From contig JAFMSR010000027.1 of NCBI GenBank assembly GCA_022818135.1, positions 96,699 to 160,698 on the forward strand: 64,000 bases of DNA, written 5' to 3'. This DNA is from Saxidomus purpurata (lineage: Eukaryota > Mollusca > Bivalvia > Venerida > Veneridae). Positions 21,421 through 33,164 of the stretch are shown piece by piece. Positions within the stretch are counted from its first letter, which is position 1. Every line of letters begins with the position of its first letter. The notes under the pieces were generated by a model that was given only the letters and a program-made list of their open reading frames with translations, was not told the origin of the DNA and did no database searches. Made by a program: the position numbers and the translations under genes.

Positions 21421-24400
21421 TGTTTCTTCACTGTCTGAAATTTTGGTAAAATTAGGCCTATATGTACAAACTTTTAAAAATCGCGAGTATAATTATAGAT
21501 GCTAAGTTTATAATGTGGTCAGATTAAGATTGTTTCTTATTTTCAAAAACAAAATATAACTACCACCAGCCTGTTAGATCATTACATCCGCGTTTTCATC
21601 ATAACCATTGTAAAATAAGCGGGTACATATCCCACAAGATGGAGAGCGAGGGGAAGGCCTTGTGATAGATAGAAATAATTAAGCACCTCCAATGTCCCTA
21701 TTATGTTACTATGAACAATCTATAACCAGTAGATATACATTTAACTAAATTACACCTGCTCGATCATATGATTTCTGTTATCAAAATAAAACTAAAACAT
21801 CGGCAGTTGAGAACATTAATGGCCATGCTTCTGGTTCAATTAACATAGATTCTTTAATTTATGCATGTATAAAATTTCCATATTCTTGATAACCACTTAA
21901 TCGCTCTCGAGACTCACTACTATAAGAATCGCTGTGGCCAGACTTTACATATCCTGATAAATTTCAAAACGTATAGTAATATATCAAGAGTTACACTAAT
22001 ACGAGTGGCCATGTTTCCTATATAAACATAATAAGGTTGTTTATTATTTTACGATAAAATGCAGTACTTAGAAAATTTAAATATATCAAAGGGCAATGTG
22101 CCAAAAAGGAAGTATTTGCTAGACGTATGTAAACAAGCCGTCCAATTACATTAAGTGTTTTCAAGTTACAATGATGAACTGATACAAGTTGAATATGGAC
22201 GTGTAAGAAATAATTGTAATAATAAATATGTTCCAACATTTTATCGTCTATTCTACAATGACTCACGGTTTTGTCTCTATGTACAAGAGTTGAAAAATTA
22301 TGCTATATTAAACCATAAACAATGCAGGAACCGATATGCTGTGTACATGACATCATATTGCACCGCATGACGTTAAATGAGTTTTCGCATAGAAACCGCT
22401 TTGCATTTATTCACCTTTTGTAATATTTGGTCATGTTAAAATCAAAATAAAATCCCTCTCAGCATTGCAATCGTCTTATAAACAATTATCTGTTGTACTG
22501 ATGCTCTGTTAAAAACCACTCACGCTTTCGGCCTTCGTGGCTAATTACTGTGTATTAGTGCTCCAAATGAATGTTAATTAAGCGGATGAACAGTGCTGGA
22601 ACGGATGTTATTTAATAAAATAGTCGTTCAAATGCAAAAAATGAAATCACTCGTGCTATGTACTCATTTTCTAAAAATTACTACGCATTTGAACTCCTGA
22701 CTGTGTTTTATTCAACAACAAATACAGGGACACATTTATTACTTCTTAATTAAAATTCACTTTGAAGTATTCACACTTCCTTCGGCAAAGTCATTAAAGC
22801 CTATTAGTTAACGATTGAATTATATACTGACAGTTATTAGTTACTGTCTGTCATTGCCGTCACAGAAAAAGCACGCGGTTCAGAAATGACAGAGAAATTG
22901 CAGCGTGCTTGAATGTACCACAGTTCAGGGTGTAACCATACCGGTATGTATCGAATCTCAAGGGAATTGCAATATACCGGTCTTATCGCGCACCTTACTC
23001 ATTACACATTACAGATGGACTCAACCCCGAAAAGAGATGTGCATTGTCACATGTAGAAGTCTCTAAAATGTCTTGCCTAACTTGCCATCAGGAAACTTCT
23101 TCCTTAATTTGGCATTGAAGTGATGAAACCCAGGACTCTTGTATTGATGCAAACGCGCAATTACTGCCCCATAGCAAGCTCTACCATTTAGCTTATCTAG
23201 AATAAAAGCATGTATTTCTTTTAACTTTGGATTTAATTTAAAGGCATTTAAACGAAGGCAGTGGTAAGGTAGCCGGATACAGCTTCATAAACTTTTGGTC
23301 TAGGTAGCAGGCACTGTATCTCATATGGAGTTACACAGGATCATTCTTGAAAACATAATTTGTTTTTATAATCATGTGAGTTTCACTAAAATTTCTTACT
23401 TGTACTTAAAATGCTACCATTGTTGTTAAAAAGCTTGCATCACTTATTATCTACAATATCTCGCTCACTTATGCAGTAAAACAAATAAAAAAATAAAGGG
23501 AGTTAATTCATAACCATACTGGGGCATGCTGATTATATGTGCATCTCCTTTAAATTTTGAACTTTCCTACTAAATACTGATAAATTTCAATCATTGACTG
23601 TTGAGAAATGGAGCTGACAAAAATTTCTCAATGATTTAACAGGCAAAAAAACACTAAAGATCCATAAGTCTATGGAAAATAATCACTTTGGCAATTGTCG
23701 ACATTCCACATATCTCCTATTTGAACTTGCTGAGAAAAAGGGTGGAAACCAACGGAGCTCTATCTATTCAATACAGTACATTGTATAATTCTGTCAAAAA
23801 TAATCGATCAAGTGGAACACGCCAGTAGTTGTTGTGAAATAGGTCTGGAAACTATGAGGGACAAAAGAATGGATGAACACACAATAGACAAAGCATTATA
23901 CAGTGCCCCACACCCCCACCTCCAGGTAGCATAATAAGATAGAACTATCACTGAAGGTGATGAATACCCCCGAAACCCCCATCCCTGAACGCCATACTGA
24001 CACAGTATTCTTAATTTATATCTCATCTGATGCTTATAATTGGACTATGCACAACAACAGTAGGCATGTTCTTATCTCTTCTGTGTAGCATTATTTTGAC
24101 CAGAGGGTTTGGAAAATCAGAGTGCACAATATTTAATTATCTTAAACACCTGTGACCTTGACATAGTGACCCAAAACATTGACCAAGTCCAACTAGGCAT
24201 GGTATTTATTACTTTGTGAACTATCATTAAATTGTTATAAAGGGTTTTGGAGATATATAATTAAATAAAGCTGAATCCATTTTACCCCATTACACTTTGT
24301 GCAACTGGGGTATAGAAACATTTCCGCAGGCCGAGACATTGGTAAATTGTTTTGAAGGTGACTGTATAAAAATTATCCACTACAATAAACAGTTCTGTTC

Positions 24401-24642
24401 TTTCAGTTTTTCCTATTTCTTATTTTTGTTTTTCACACACAAGAAGATTATGACTGAAAGCTGCAATGTAGATTCATTCTTCAAATTTGAATCGAGACTT
24501 CATGCTGTTTTTGCATGAAAACTGACCCGAAAATAAGAGAATCAGCCAAACGTTAACAGAAACCTGTCCTTCATGAAACTGGCAAAATAACAGCTTTGAT
24601 TTGCCAATGTTCGCTTTATTCTTGTACTTTCTCTTTCAACAA
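21421..24642. other. Intergenic repeats, no gene recognised
   Basis: Mostly AT-rich. An imperfect inverted arrangement lies around 22600-22730 (GTTCAAATGC versus GCATTTGAAC). Around 24130-24200 a 'gaccttgacatagtgacc' string resembles common molluscan interspersed repeats. A string at 24293 (TTACACTTTGTGCAACTGGG) resembles the arm tip near 24908, suggesting related foldback elements. Short open frames here have no recognisable motifs. Confidence 0.45.
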
Positions 24643-27212
24643 CATACCGGTACGGTCAGCACGCACCGGTATCACTTTTCCGTTAAAAGTCACCTGTACT
24701 GTCACAAAAACGAAACGGTACAGTCATCGCTCACAATTGTTAACGGTACGGTCACCTTCTGAAGTGACGCTTTCCTTTTTGAATATAACTATTCTAATTT
24801 GATTTGTTTGTTCATTTCTTTTTGCTCTTCCTTTTCCTAAATCTTACAAACACAATAACAAATAGCACATAGTGCAAATTCGAAAGAAATACCTGAATTT
24901 ATTAACACCGTTACACTTTTGTGAAATGGGGACTAAATTATAATTATGTAGTTGTCCAGTCGCATCCCTCCAACATAAGTAAAATATATGTGTATATGTT
25001 ATATATAATCTCTTGTGTTAAGGGGTTGCCTTTTAGCAGACAAAAAGTAACATAACTCTGCCAGGAACCTAACTATGACTAGTAGCAACACTCTTTGCAG
25101 TTGATAGAGCATACATGTTTGTCAATGGGTTATTGTCTGTGAAAATTGTGAATGAGTTGCCGTTAAGGTAGTCGTGGAATTTATCGGTTTCATTTCGGAT
25201 GTTGAGGAGACTTGCAGCGTCCCGAGCTAAAATCTTAAAACTATTTAAACCTTTATGGCAAACTAGTTATTGGTTCTTGCACGCTGCCTTTTAATACTTA
25301 TACAAAAAATAAATACATTGGCATCAATGTGTTTAAGCTATGCTCTAGATGTAGAAACTAAAAGAATGTGACAAAGGATGAGGCAAGACTGAGTTATATT
25401 TGTGATCTTTTCTCTTTTCAAAATTTCAACCAACCTCAACCAATTTCATTCAAATATCACCAGTAATATTGAGATATTAAGTAAAGAAAATTATGGTTGA
25501 CAAACAGGTTGGGCAGGGTTATGTTACTTTTTGTCTGCTAAAAGGCATTCCCTTAACAGAAGTGATTATATAGGTGTAACATTTATTTTTTTACTTATTT
25601 TGCGTGGGATGCGACTGGACAACTGCATGATTATAATACTGACCCACTTCACAACACTGTAAGGTATTTCTTTCAAATGTGCACTCAATGCCATTTTCTA
25701 GGATTGTTTAATGAGTGTGACAGTTGATTTTTGCAGAAAGCCTGCATTTTTACATATTTTCCCTGTCAAAATCATAGTATCAGATTAATCATGATTTGAA
25801 AAGTAAAATAAAATGAAAAGACGCATCCGTTACAGAATATCTAAAAAGGAAGAGCAAAAAATGAACAAAAAAAACAAATTAAAATAGTTATCCCACAAGG
25901 AAAGCGTCACATCAAAAGGTGACCTAGACTAACATCAGTCGTTAGAGTCATTACCTCATCTTCTCTGGACATTTTACAACATCTTCACAATTTCTCCTTC
26001 CCTTGACTCTAACGACTGGACAAATGCGATCAGAACCGGGCAGGATTGTGCCTGGTTCTATAATTGCCATGAAATAACGAATCATTGAAGAAGTTTTCAT
26101 GATATAATGTGACCCTAGATTGACTTCTGTAGCCATTTATCATGTGTTAGATAACACAGAGGGGAACCCTTTCATCTGGTCATGAAACAGAAATATCTGT
26201 ACAACCTGGCATGTACTTAGATGTATCTAGAGAAAGATAAAGCTGACCAGTATATTTATACACAGATATTGAATAGGTTCTAAGCAATATTTGTCATAAA
26301 TGTAACAGTTGAACAAATTATAAATTATTTATAATATGTTGGAAACAATTGCATATGGTTTACAAAAAATTAAATACACACATATTTCTGAAAATCAGAA
26401 AAAAGTTGAAGAGGGCTATTCATCTGGAAAATATATGTTTTTCTGTGCTCGAACAGGAAGCGGAAAGTCTTTAACATTTGAAATTGCACCTTTTGCAAAT
26501 CTGTCTGAGTTACTTATTGTAATGCACAACAGTTTACCAGTAAATAAACAGTGTGAAGTTTTTGGATAAGGCGCAGTCTATTAATATGTGTACTTATGAT
26601 GCATACAGTTGTCTTTGTAGTAGATGTCAGCTGATCTCTTGAAAACTGTTTTGTTATTGTTTGAATTGCATTTTCCTATAGTTTAAAACACTGTTTTCTT
26701 CAATAACACTATAGAGAATAATGTATTACAAATAATTACCGTGCGATATATACCTTATAAAAAAGCTATGCCTGCTAATTTCTAAAATGAAATATGCTAC
26801 CCAAAACTTCAACTGAGAATCTAGTTATAATCAGATCTTTTCCCTGGCTACTTCAACATCTTCAAGGCTCATTTGTCTTCTAGTGGTCAGCGCTACTTGA
26901 GCATAAATTACTTGCCAGGAAGGCAATAAAATTTCTTTACTGTTAAACCACTGATGTGCTTCTCCTTGGATAAGTTTGTTGAGATGAGCTTTGATTGAGA
27001 CAAATTTTTGATAGAGATATTTTTCTTAAAAGAAAATAACACTTCGAGAGAAAAACACCTATCAATCTCAACAGACTTTTATAAGTCTAAAGATGACCGT
27101 CCCGTTTATAATTGTGAGCGATGACTGCACCGTTCCGTTTTTGCGACCGTACCGGTGACTTTTACCGGAAAAGTGATGGCTCGCGGTTGACCGTCCTTCC
27201 GTTTCCAGGTTT
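24643..27212. mobile_element. Composite foldback element with CGGTACGGTCA-rich ends
   Basis: Outer arms 24643-24761 and 27085-27212 are inverted copies, diverged by eye, rich in CGGTACGGTCA-like motifs and sharing GTCATCGCTCACAATT. Nested inside is a second foldback. Its left arm, about 24725-25085, mirrors about 25500-25930; shared strings include TTGTCCAGTCGCATCCC, TTTTAGCAGACAAAAAGTAA and TTTTTGCTCTTCCTTTT. The space between holds a RecQ-like helicase fragment and an unassigned 61-codon minus frame at 25951-26136. The boundaries are approximate and no target duplication was resolved. Confidence 0.6.
26336..26569 (+). pseudogene. RecQ-like helicase fragment (Walker A region)
   Basis: A 77-codon frame carries ISENQKKVEEGYSSGKYMF followed by ARTGSGKSLTFEIAP. 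This is the Q-motif/Walker A layout of RecQ-type DNA helicases (Q-x-x-A/V...G-K-D...P-T-G-x-G-K-S-L-x-F-Q-x-A-P). The Walker A GSGKS is intact, but the usual PTG is RTG, and the DEAH box and all later helicase motifs are absent nearby. It is either an isolated exon or a captured, truncated gene fragment inside the foldback element. An ATG starts the frame at 26336. Confidence 0.6.
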
Positions 27213-30200
27213 ATTTCAGCAACTAATTGCTGCAATCCAACAAAGCTTCACGTTATTGATCATTAAGAGAAATTGAGCATATAACCCGTATTCACAGAGT
27301 TATGGCCCTTCGAATTTATGCTGTATTGAAATCCGTCTCAAGGCTATTTCTAAGCAACTATTAATGGGTGTTGATTATCGGTATTAAAAGAAGATGCGCA
27401 TGTTGACTCGGTTTTTCAGTTCGGCTTTTTTCATTGAGTTATTTGATCACTGCTGTATTGAATATTTCTCGCGCTTCTTCTCAGCAAGAACTTCATGCCA
27501 ATCTTAATTACTAATTTGAGATGCGTATTTTGTCGGCACTTTCCTATGTGATTATATTTCACACAGTTATGACCGTTAGGGTATTTCTGCTGTGAATTCA
27601 GCTACTTCAGCAGTCGATTATTGGAATTAAACAGTACTTCAAGGGGAACTTTACTAGTGAAAGATGATGCACATATTATCAGCGTGTCCCACCATGGTAA
27701 TGAATAACATCCCTTAATTTTTGTTACACCATACCGTTATAAGCACTCAGTGATCGGTGTTTTACAAAATTTCAAGTCAACATTTACCACAACAAGCAAA
27801 TTCAGTGAATTAATAACCCCAGGCAAATGAAGCAAATAGTTGAAAAAGAACAACTGGAAAGTGTATGAATCTGTCTATTTCCAAAAACAAACACAATAAT
27901 TTTAAAATTTCACGACTCCACTGGGGCCTCATTACTTAGGTGATTTCCCCCTTAAAGTTACAGTCATAAAGAACTGAATTGTTGTAAGTTAAATCAAATC
28001 AGTACTTCTATTTTCAGACAACAGGAATTCTTAAGTTTCTATAGAATAATTATGAAAGAAAAGCACATCTTCCCCTAAAGGGCCTCATTTCTGTAAAAAT
28101 CCAGTTCCCAAATCTGTCTTTGATAGAGAATATAAAGTTTATTATTTTTGCCAAACAAAAGCAAAGTCTGAAAAGCTTTTTCAGAAAAAAAGCATTTTCG
28201 AAATTTCACCACCTCACTGGGGCCTCATCTCTGAGGAATAAAACGTGTTTTGCATGTTTCAGTGATACAGAACTACAGAACTCAGTTGTTGTAAGTTTCA
28301 GAAAACAAACAAATCTAAGTATCTTAATAGTATTTGTAAGAAATGCGCACTATTCCCTTTAGGGGTTCATTTCTAAGAAAAGTGTATGGGGTGGATATTA
28401 GAAAGAGTGATCGTAAAATAATTTGCACCAATTACAATTTAATTTTGATGACTGGTTTCAGAGAAATATAAAATTTTAATATTTTTTATCTTTAATACAG
28501 AAGAAAATAACAATTTAAGGGTCATAACTCTGAAAATACTTATCCAATTTTAACGTAAGTTGTATGTGCCCCATGACATTATGTTATTGTACATTTATTT
28601 TAAGCTTCATGAAATTCTATCCATTGGTTCTTGAGTTACGACTCTGTACGTACGGACGAACGGACGGACAACGCCAAAACAGTAAAAATAGGTTTATCAT
28701 ACTTTCAGCATGCTCCATGATAGTGAATTATATTCCATTACTTTAGTTTTGTTTTTACTCCACCTTATCACATAGTAATTGGATCAATGGAACCTTTTGA
28801 CGGGGATAATAAATGGGGTTACCCTACAGGAAAAACCAAACAAAAAAAAGATAGTAAATAATATTCCAGTATTTTAGTTGTATATTTACTCAACATTATC
28901 ACATAGTAATTAGATCAATGGAACCTTAACAACCTTAAGAATATATGCCCATTAGCAGTATCTTTAAGTATTGTTACGAATTGCCTCCCATTAATTCGTT
29001 TTTAAAATTTAAAAAAAAGATAGAAACAGTGAAGCAATTCAAGTGTTGAACAACTATACATATTTCTTTCCTTTCTCAATCATCTGCCTTATACAATTTA
29101 GTTGACAAAAGTTAATATAGATCAACATGCCAGCAAGTAGGATTTAAATTGATCCTGTTACGTGTATGTCAAACAAGTAGCAATCATATATTTAACCATA
29201 TACTATGCCTTTATCATTGTGGCCGGGCTTAGTAGTTTAAATGATACTTGTCAAGGTTAAGTATTTTTTTACCATTTTTATTTCCTCTCAGTACGTGTAC
29301 ATATACATTCAAATATTTTTTACAACTCTTATTTAAGGTAGTGCAACTGTAATGGACACCTTTTCAAATCTAATTTGACATGTTATTTTCATTATCTATA
29401 TCATGTCACTGATTTATTTGCAAAATTTCAGGTAGGCTTACCATCATTAAAAAAAAATATTTGAATTTTTCCTTCAAGATCCCATATTTCCGCTTTCTCT
29501 TCAAATAATTTGACCCCTAGGGTAGATTAAAGTTCTATAATTCTCTCACATTTGTAAATTCTGTAACAAGTTTGGTGTCTATAAAACAAGTAATAGTGAC
29601 ATAATTAAAAATCAGACATTATCAGACATTATAAGACATTCTTGTACACCAACAATCTACAATTGCCAATTATCCATGGCAACCCAGCATAAAATGGAAG
29701 TGGTCCCAGCTGAGAAAAAAAGAGGTTGTGTAAAATTAAACGAGTCTCACGTCAATGATATGAATACTCAGTCAGTATTTATGATTTATCTTGATTAAAT
29801 AACCTATTTGCAATTAAAAACAACAAAAACAAAAGAATTTGCCCATCTAGTTTTTGAAAACAATAAGAAAAACTAACGTCTTTATCATATATTTCCAATT
29901 ACCATTTTATTCCAATTATGTCACCCCTAGGGTTTTCATAAGTTCCAAATTTAAGCATTTGCTAAATAATTGTATCATATTTAATGTGTTACTATTACAA
30001 ATGAATACCAGAACAAGTTTTAAACTGCAATAAAACAATATTATGAAACTACATCTATCACTGAAGTTGATTCATACCCCTGCAAGGCCACCTTGACACA
30101 AGCAAAATATAAATTTATATGTAGTTTTCAAAATTCAAGTACATATTATGACATGTGCAGTGATTTCAGAATTTATCATGTCTAATTATTATAAACACAT

Positions 30201-30764
30201 GCCAGAATTATTATTCAGCTAGAATAAAACAATTTTTAGCATGTCAATTTTTCTAAGAAAAAAGAAAGGTGTATTGTCACAGGCTTGGCTAATGCGCGTC
30301 TGCGTGAGCGTGCAAAAGTTCAATATTGGCCATAACTTTTCTATTACTGGATGGATTTAGTTTATATTCACACATGGCAATCCTAGCGACAAGACCTTCA
30401 CACTGACCTAGTATATTGTGACTCTGACCTTCAGGTGACCTTGACCTCTTCACTTACAACAGCAAAAAACATCAAATGTCAAAACGTTATTATTATTGGA
30501 CGTTTTTGGTTCATATTCAATCGTACAACAATCCCTGTGGAAAGACTTTAAACAGAACCCTAGCTGAAGCAAAATGCAAATCATATTTGTGTTACTTTTC
30601 TTACTGATAGACAGTTCAACACTGAATATGTGTTCCAGCTAATACAATGTACATCACCGAATTGAAAAAATGAAAAATGTCACAGAAATGTACATGTGTA
30701 ATTCACAATCACATATGAAATTATATTACAACATTCATTTCATATGCATGCATCATTAATCTGT
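27213..30764. other. Intergenic repeats, no gene recognised
   Basis: Contains a diverged tandem array (27890-28380) and a 'gtacgtacggacgaacggacggacaacgcc'-type string near 28650-28677, common at the ends of molluscan interspersed repeats. At 30320-30460 a 'ttggccataactttt...gaccttgacct' stretch is also typical of molluscan dispersed repeats. Open frames here are short and motif-free. Confidence 0.5.
27890..28380 (+). repeat. Two diverged tandem units of about 300 bp
   Basis: AAAATTTCACGACTCCACTG GGGCCTCAT-like text near 27900 recurs near 28199 (GAAATTTCACCACCTCACTG). A companion block near 28055 (CCCCTAAAGGGCCTCATTTC) recurs near 28350 (CCCTTTAGGGGTTCATTTC). The spacing is about 295-300 bases in both cases. 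Confidence 0.6.
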
Positions 30765-31556
30765 CTAATTACTTTTTTCCCCAAAATATTGAGAGTTTTT
30801 GTGAATAATTTCTTCCAGCACTTTCTTTGCATTTGAGACTCTGGGTAAACCTTCTGAATTCTTAGCAGTGAAAACATCTCGTATTGTATCTTCACCACCA
30901 CGGGTGTGTAACATTCTAAAATGCATTAGATTTAGTCCAGGCCCAACAATAATTTCAGCTGTAGGCTTTTTTAACACACCAGTGAAGATAAGTGGATGTA
31001 AAGGTTGGCAAGTTTAATGTTTTAGTATTGTTGAATTCCGAATTATTTGCTACTGCAAATGGAGTGAAACTGTGCGCCATCAAATCTTTTGTTGGGAGGT
31101 TCACAAACTGAAGCAATTTTCCTCAAGCCATTACATTATGTGCATCATAGGTTTCACAAAGCAAAGATGACACAAGATCTACTTGTTTCAAAGACTGCCT
31201 GGCATATAACTTTCTAAAAATAAAAGAACATTTTAAAAATTTATACAGAGCACCAATGTTCTTCAGAGTTGAAACTAAAATCTGTCAATCAAAGCGCCGT
31301 CTGTTATGCGCAACTAAACATACTCTTGTGAACTTTCAAAGACAGCTAATCATTTTATTAAAAACTGATCTGATTGGAACTGAATCCACAACTTTTCCAT
31401 TTACTTTCATTTCTTCTCCAAGCATGGCTATGTCAGTCACATTGGTTGCATCTTTCCTAATTGGAACTGTTAGAGTGACATATGTGTTGAATTGGGCCCC
31501 ATACTTCACCTAGACTACAGCAATCTGTGTTAAATGGAATAAGACTCTTCCTTCGT
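30765..31556 (-). pseudogene. DEDDh 3'-5' exonuclease fragment, broken
   Basis: On the minus strand, starting after a splice-acceptor-like TTTGCAG at 31557, the translation shows FHLTQIAVV (the strand after motif I) and YGAQFNTYVTLTVPI, then AHNRRRFD with QILVSTLKNIG (Exo II, near 31310-31270). Exo III-like ETYDAHNVMA follows (near 31150), where the final Asp is replaced by a stop. The tail NLMHFRMLHTRGGEDTIRDV and GLPRVSNAKKVLEEI follows at 30950-30790 in another frame. Motif I itself (D-x-E) should lie in an upstream exon. In-frame stops occur after IAVV, after SCL, after RRFD and in Exo III, so it is a pseudogene. The layout resembles the RNase T/DnaQ family. Association with a mobile element is suspected, not shown. 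Confidence 0.65.
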
Positions 31557-31671
31557 CTGCAAATAACATTGAAATAAACATAATAAACATGTAAATAAAT
31601 GAATATTCTTTATTTTATCTAAAGCCGGGTACATGTACATGTATATGGTGATAAATCGTTAGGCTAATTGA

Positions 31672-31753
31672 CCGTGTGACTTGATAGTTCAGTTGGTAAA
31701 GTGACTACTCTGACAGCGGAAGGCCCTGGGTTCGAGTCCAGGTGGAGCCACAA
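31672..31753 (+). repeat. tRNA-like sequence, probably head of a tRNA-derived SINE or tRNA pseudogene
   Basis: Contains an A-box-like TAGTTCAGTTGG (31685-31696) and a B box GGGTTCGAGTCC (31728-31739) at normal spacing, and ends GGAGCCAC. That 3' end pairs with GTGACTT at the 5' end in six of seven positions. The anticodon arm does not fold convincingly, so I do not call a functional tRNA. Confidence 0.55.
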
Positions 31754-33164
31754 TTGTTTAACCATTACATGTCCAAACAGGAAACATTCAAAAGTATGGA
31801 ACATGTTCTCTCGATGAAATAAAAATTCCATCTTACACAAAAAAAGTTTCTTTTTATTTTATGCTAAAATCATGAAAATACCGCTACTTTTGTTGAGTTT
31901 GTTTCAATGAAATGTTGAAAACTGCTGGAAATATCATGAAAAGCATTGAAATGTCAATTTTATTTCACTGAAAACCATAAAATAAACTTTGTTATTCATA
32001 ATATTATTATAAACAAAAATTTCAAAAAAGCATTTTATTACTTTACTGCTGGTGATGCATCTAAAGATGGACAGACACCCATGTCTTCTATCAAACCACT
32101 AATGTTGGCTCGTGTGGCAAGAGAATCTTGACTGGCAATTTTCCTAAAAAGTTTCATTCTGATAAATTCAATTATTATTATTAATCAAGCGAGCTGATCA
32201 AAAGCAATCAGCATCATTTACAATAAAAATTGATCCCGGTTCCGGGGCGACAGTACATCCCACAATTATTTACTTCATTGTCAAACATGTACAGTTAATA
32301 GCGTCATTACACGGTGTATAGCCTATAACAATTAATTGAATTATAACAAACTACTTATGTGTGACAGTGTCATTGACTTCTTCTATCTACTTTTACAATA
32401 AAATATGAATATTGAAAAAGGTACACTTAAATGAATGCAAGTACTACCATTTGCAAAAAAATGCCTGATATGCTAGCCGTACAGAAATGCCGTAAAGTAC
32501 ACAAGATGCTGCCTAATTCTCGGCTTTGACATAATGTCATACTGACCAGTTAACCAATCGGATTATAAGGTCTCGTTTATTTCTTCATTAAAAGTTTTGA
32601 AAGGTGAAAACTCGGTCTTAACCGTTGACTCATATGCAAGTTAAAATTTATTTTAAACGAAACAAAAAGCTTTTAACGACACAGAATTATTATAAAAACA
32701 TCCGGATTGTTTCAAAGTAATGGAAGATTGTGGTCTTCTCTCATTTCTAATCTTGGCTATTGTGTTATTCAAAGTTAAAGATGTATAGAGACCAGCGATG
32801 ACAGCCAAGGAATCACCTTTCCCGAATGTAAATAATTTGTCAGTACCCTGATGTGCGAAGCCGAGCATAAAAATAATAATTACAACTATGTGTGCATGTA
32901 CATAATGATCTATTTATCTATCTATTGCTGAAAGCGGCAATGAGTACAGATTGTATGTCATCCCATACGTGACATGTCCCTTTCCTATCAGCAAGTGAGT
33001 AAAATGTTAGGTTGTAAGTATTTTACTTCCTTTTGTAGTATACTTGACTAACATTGGAACAAGGGGTTGGAAGTATTGCTTCGAGATCGAATGTTGCATC
33101 GTAGACAGATTATGTAAGTTACACACATACACATAATTGGACAGCCTTCTGCAAGATTGAATTT
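31754..33164. other. Intergenic, no gene recognised
   Basis: A 71-codon minus frame at 32653-32868 is open but has no motif I know, and I do not claim it as a gene. The rest is AT-rich non-coding sequence. Confidence 0.45.

Noticed and set aside
25951..26136. 61-codon minus-strand gene (MATEVNLGSHY...)
   Set aside because: No recognisable motif or splice context; mentioned only as an unassigned frame inside the foldback element.
32653..32868. 71-codon minus-strand gene (MLGFAHQGTDK...)
   Set aside because: Open but motif-free and isolated; length is unremarkable for this base composition.
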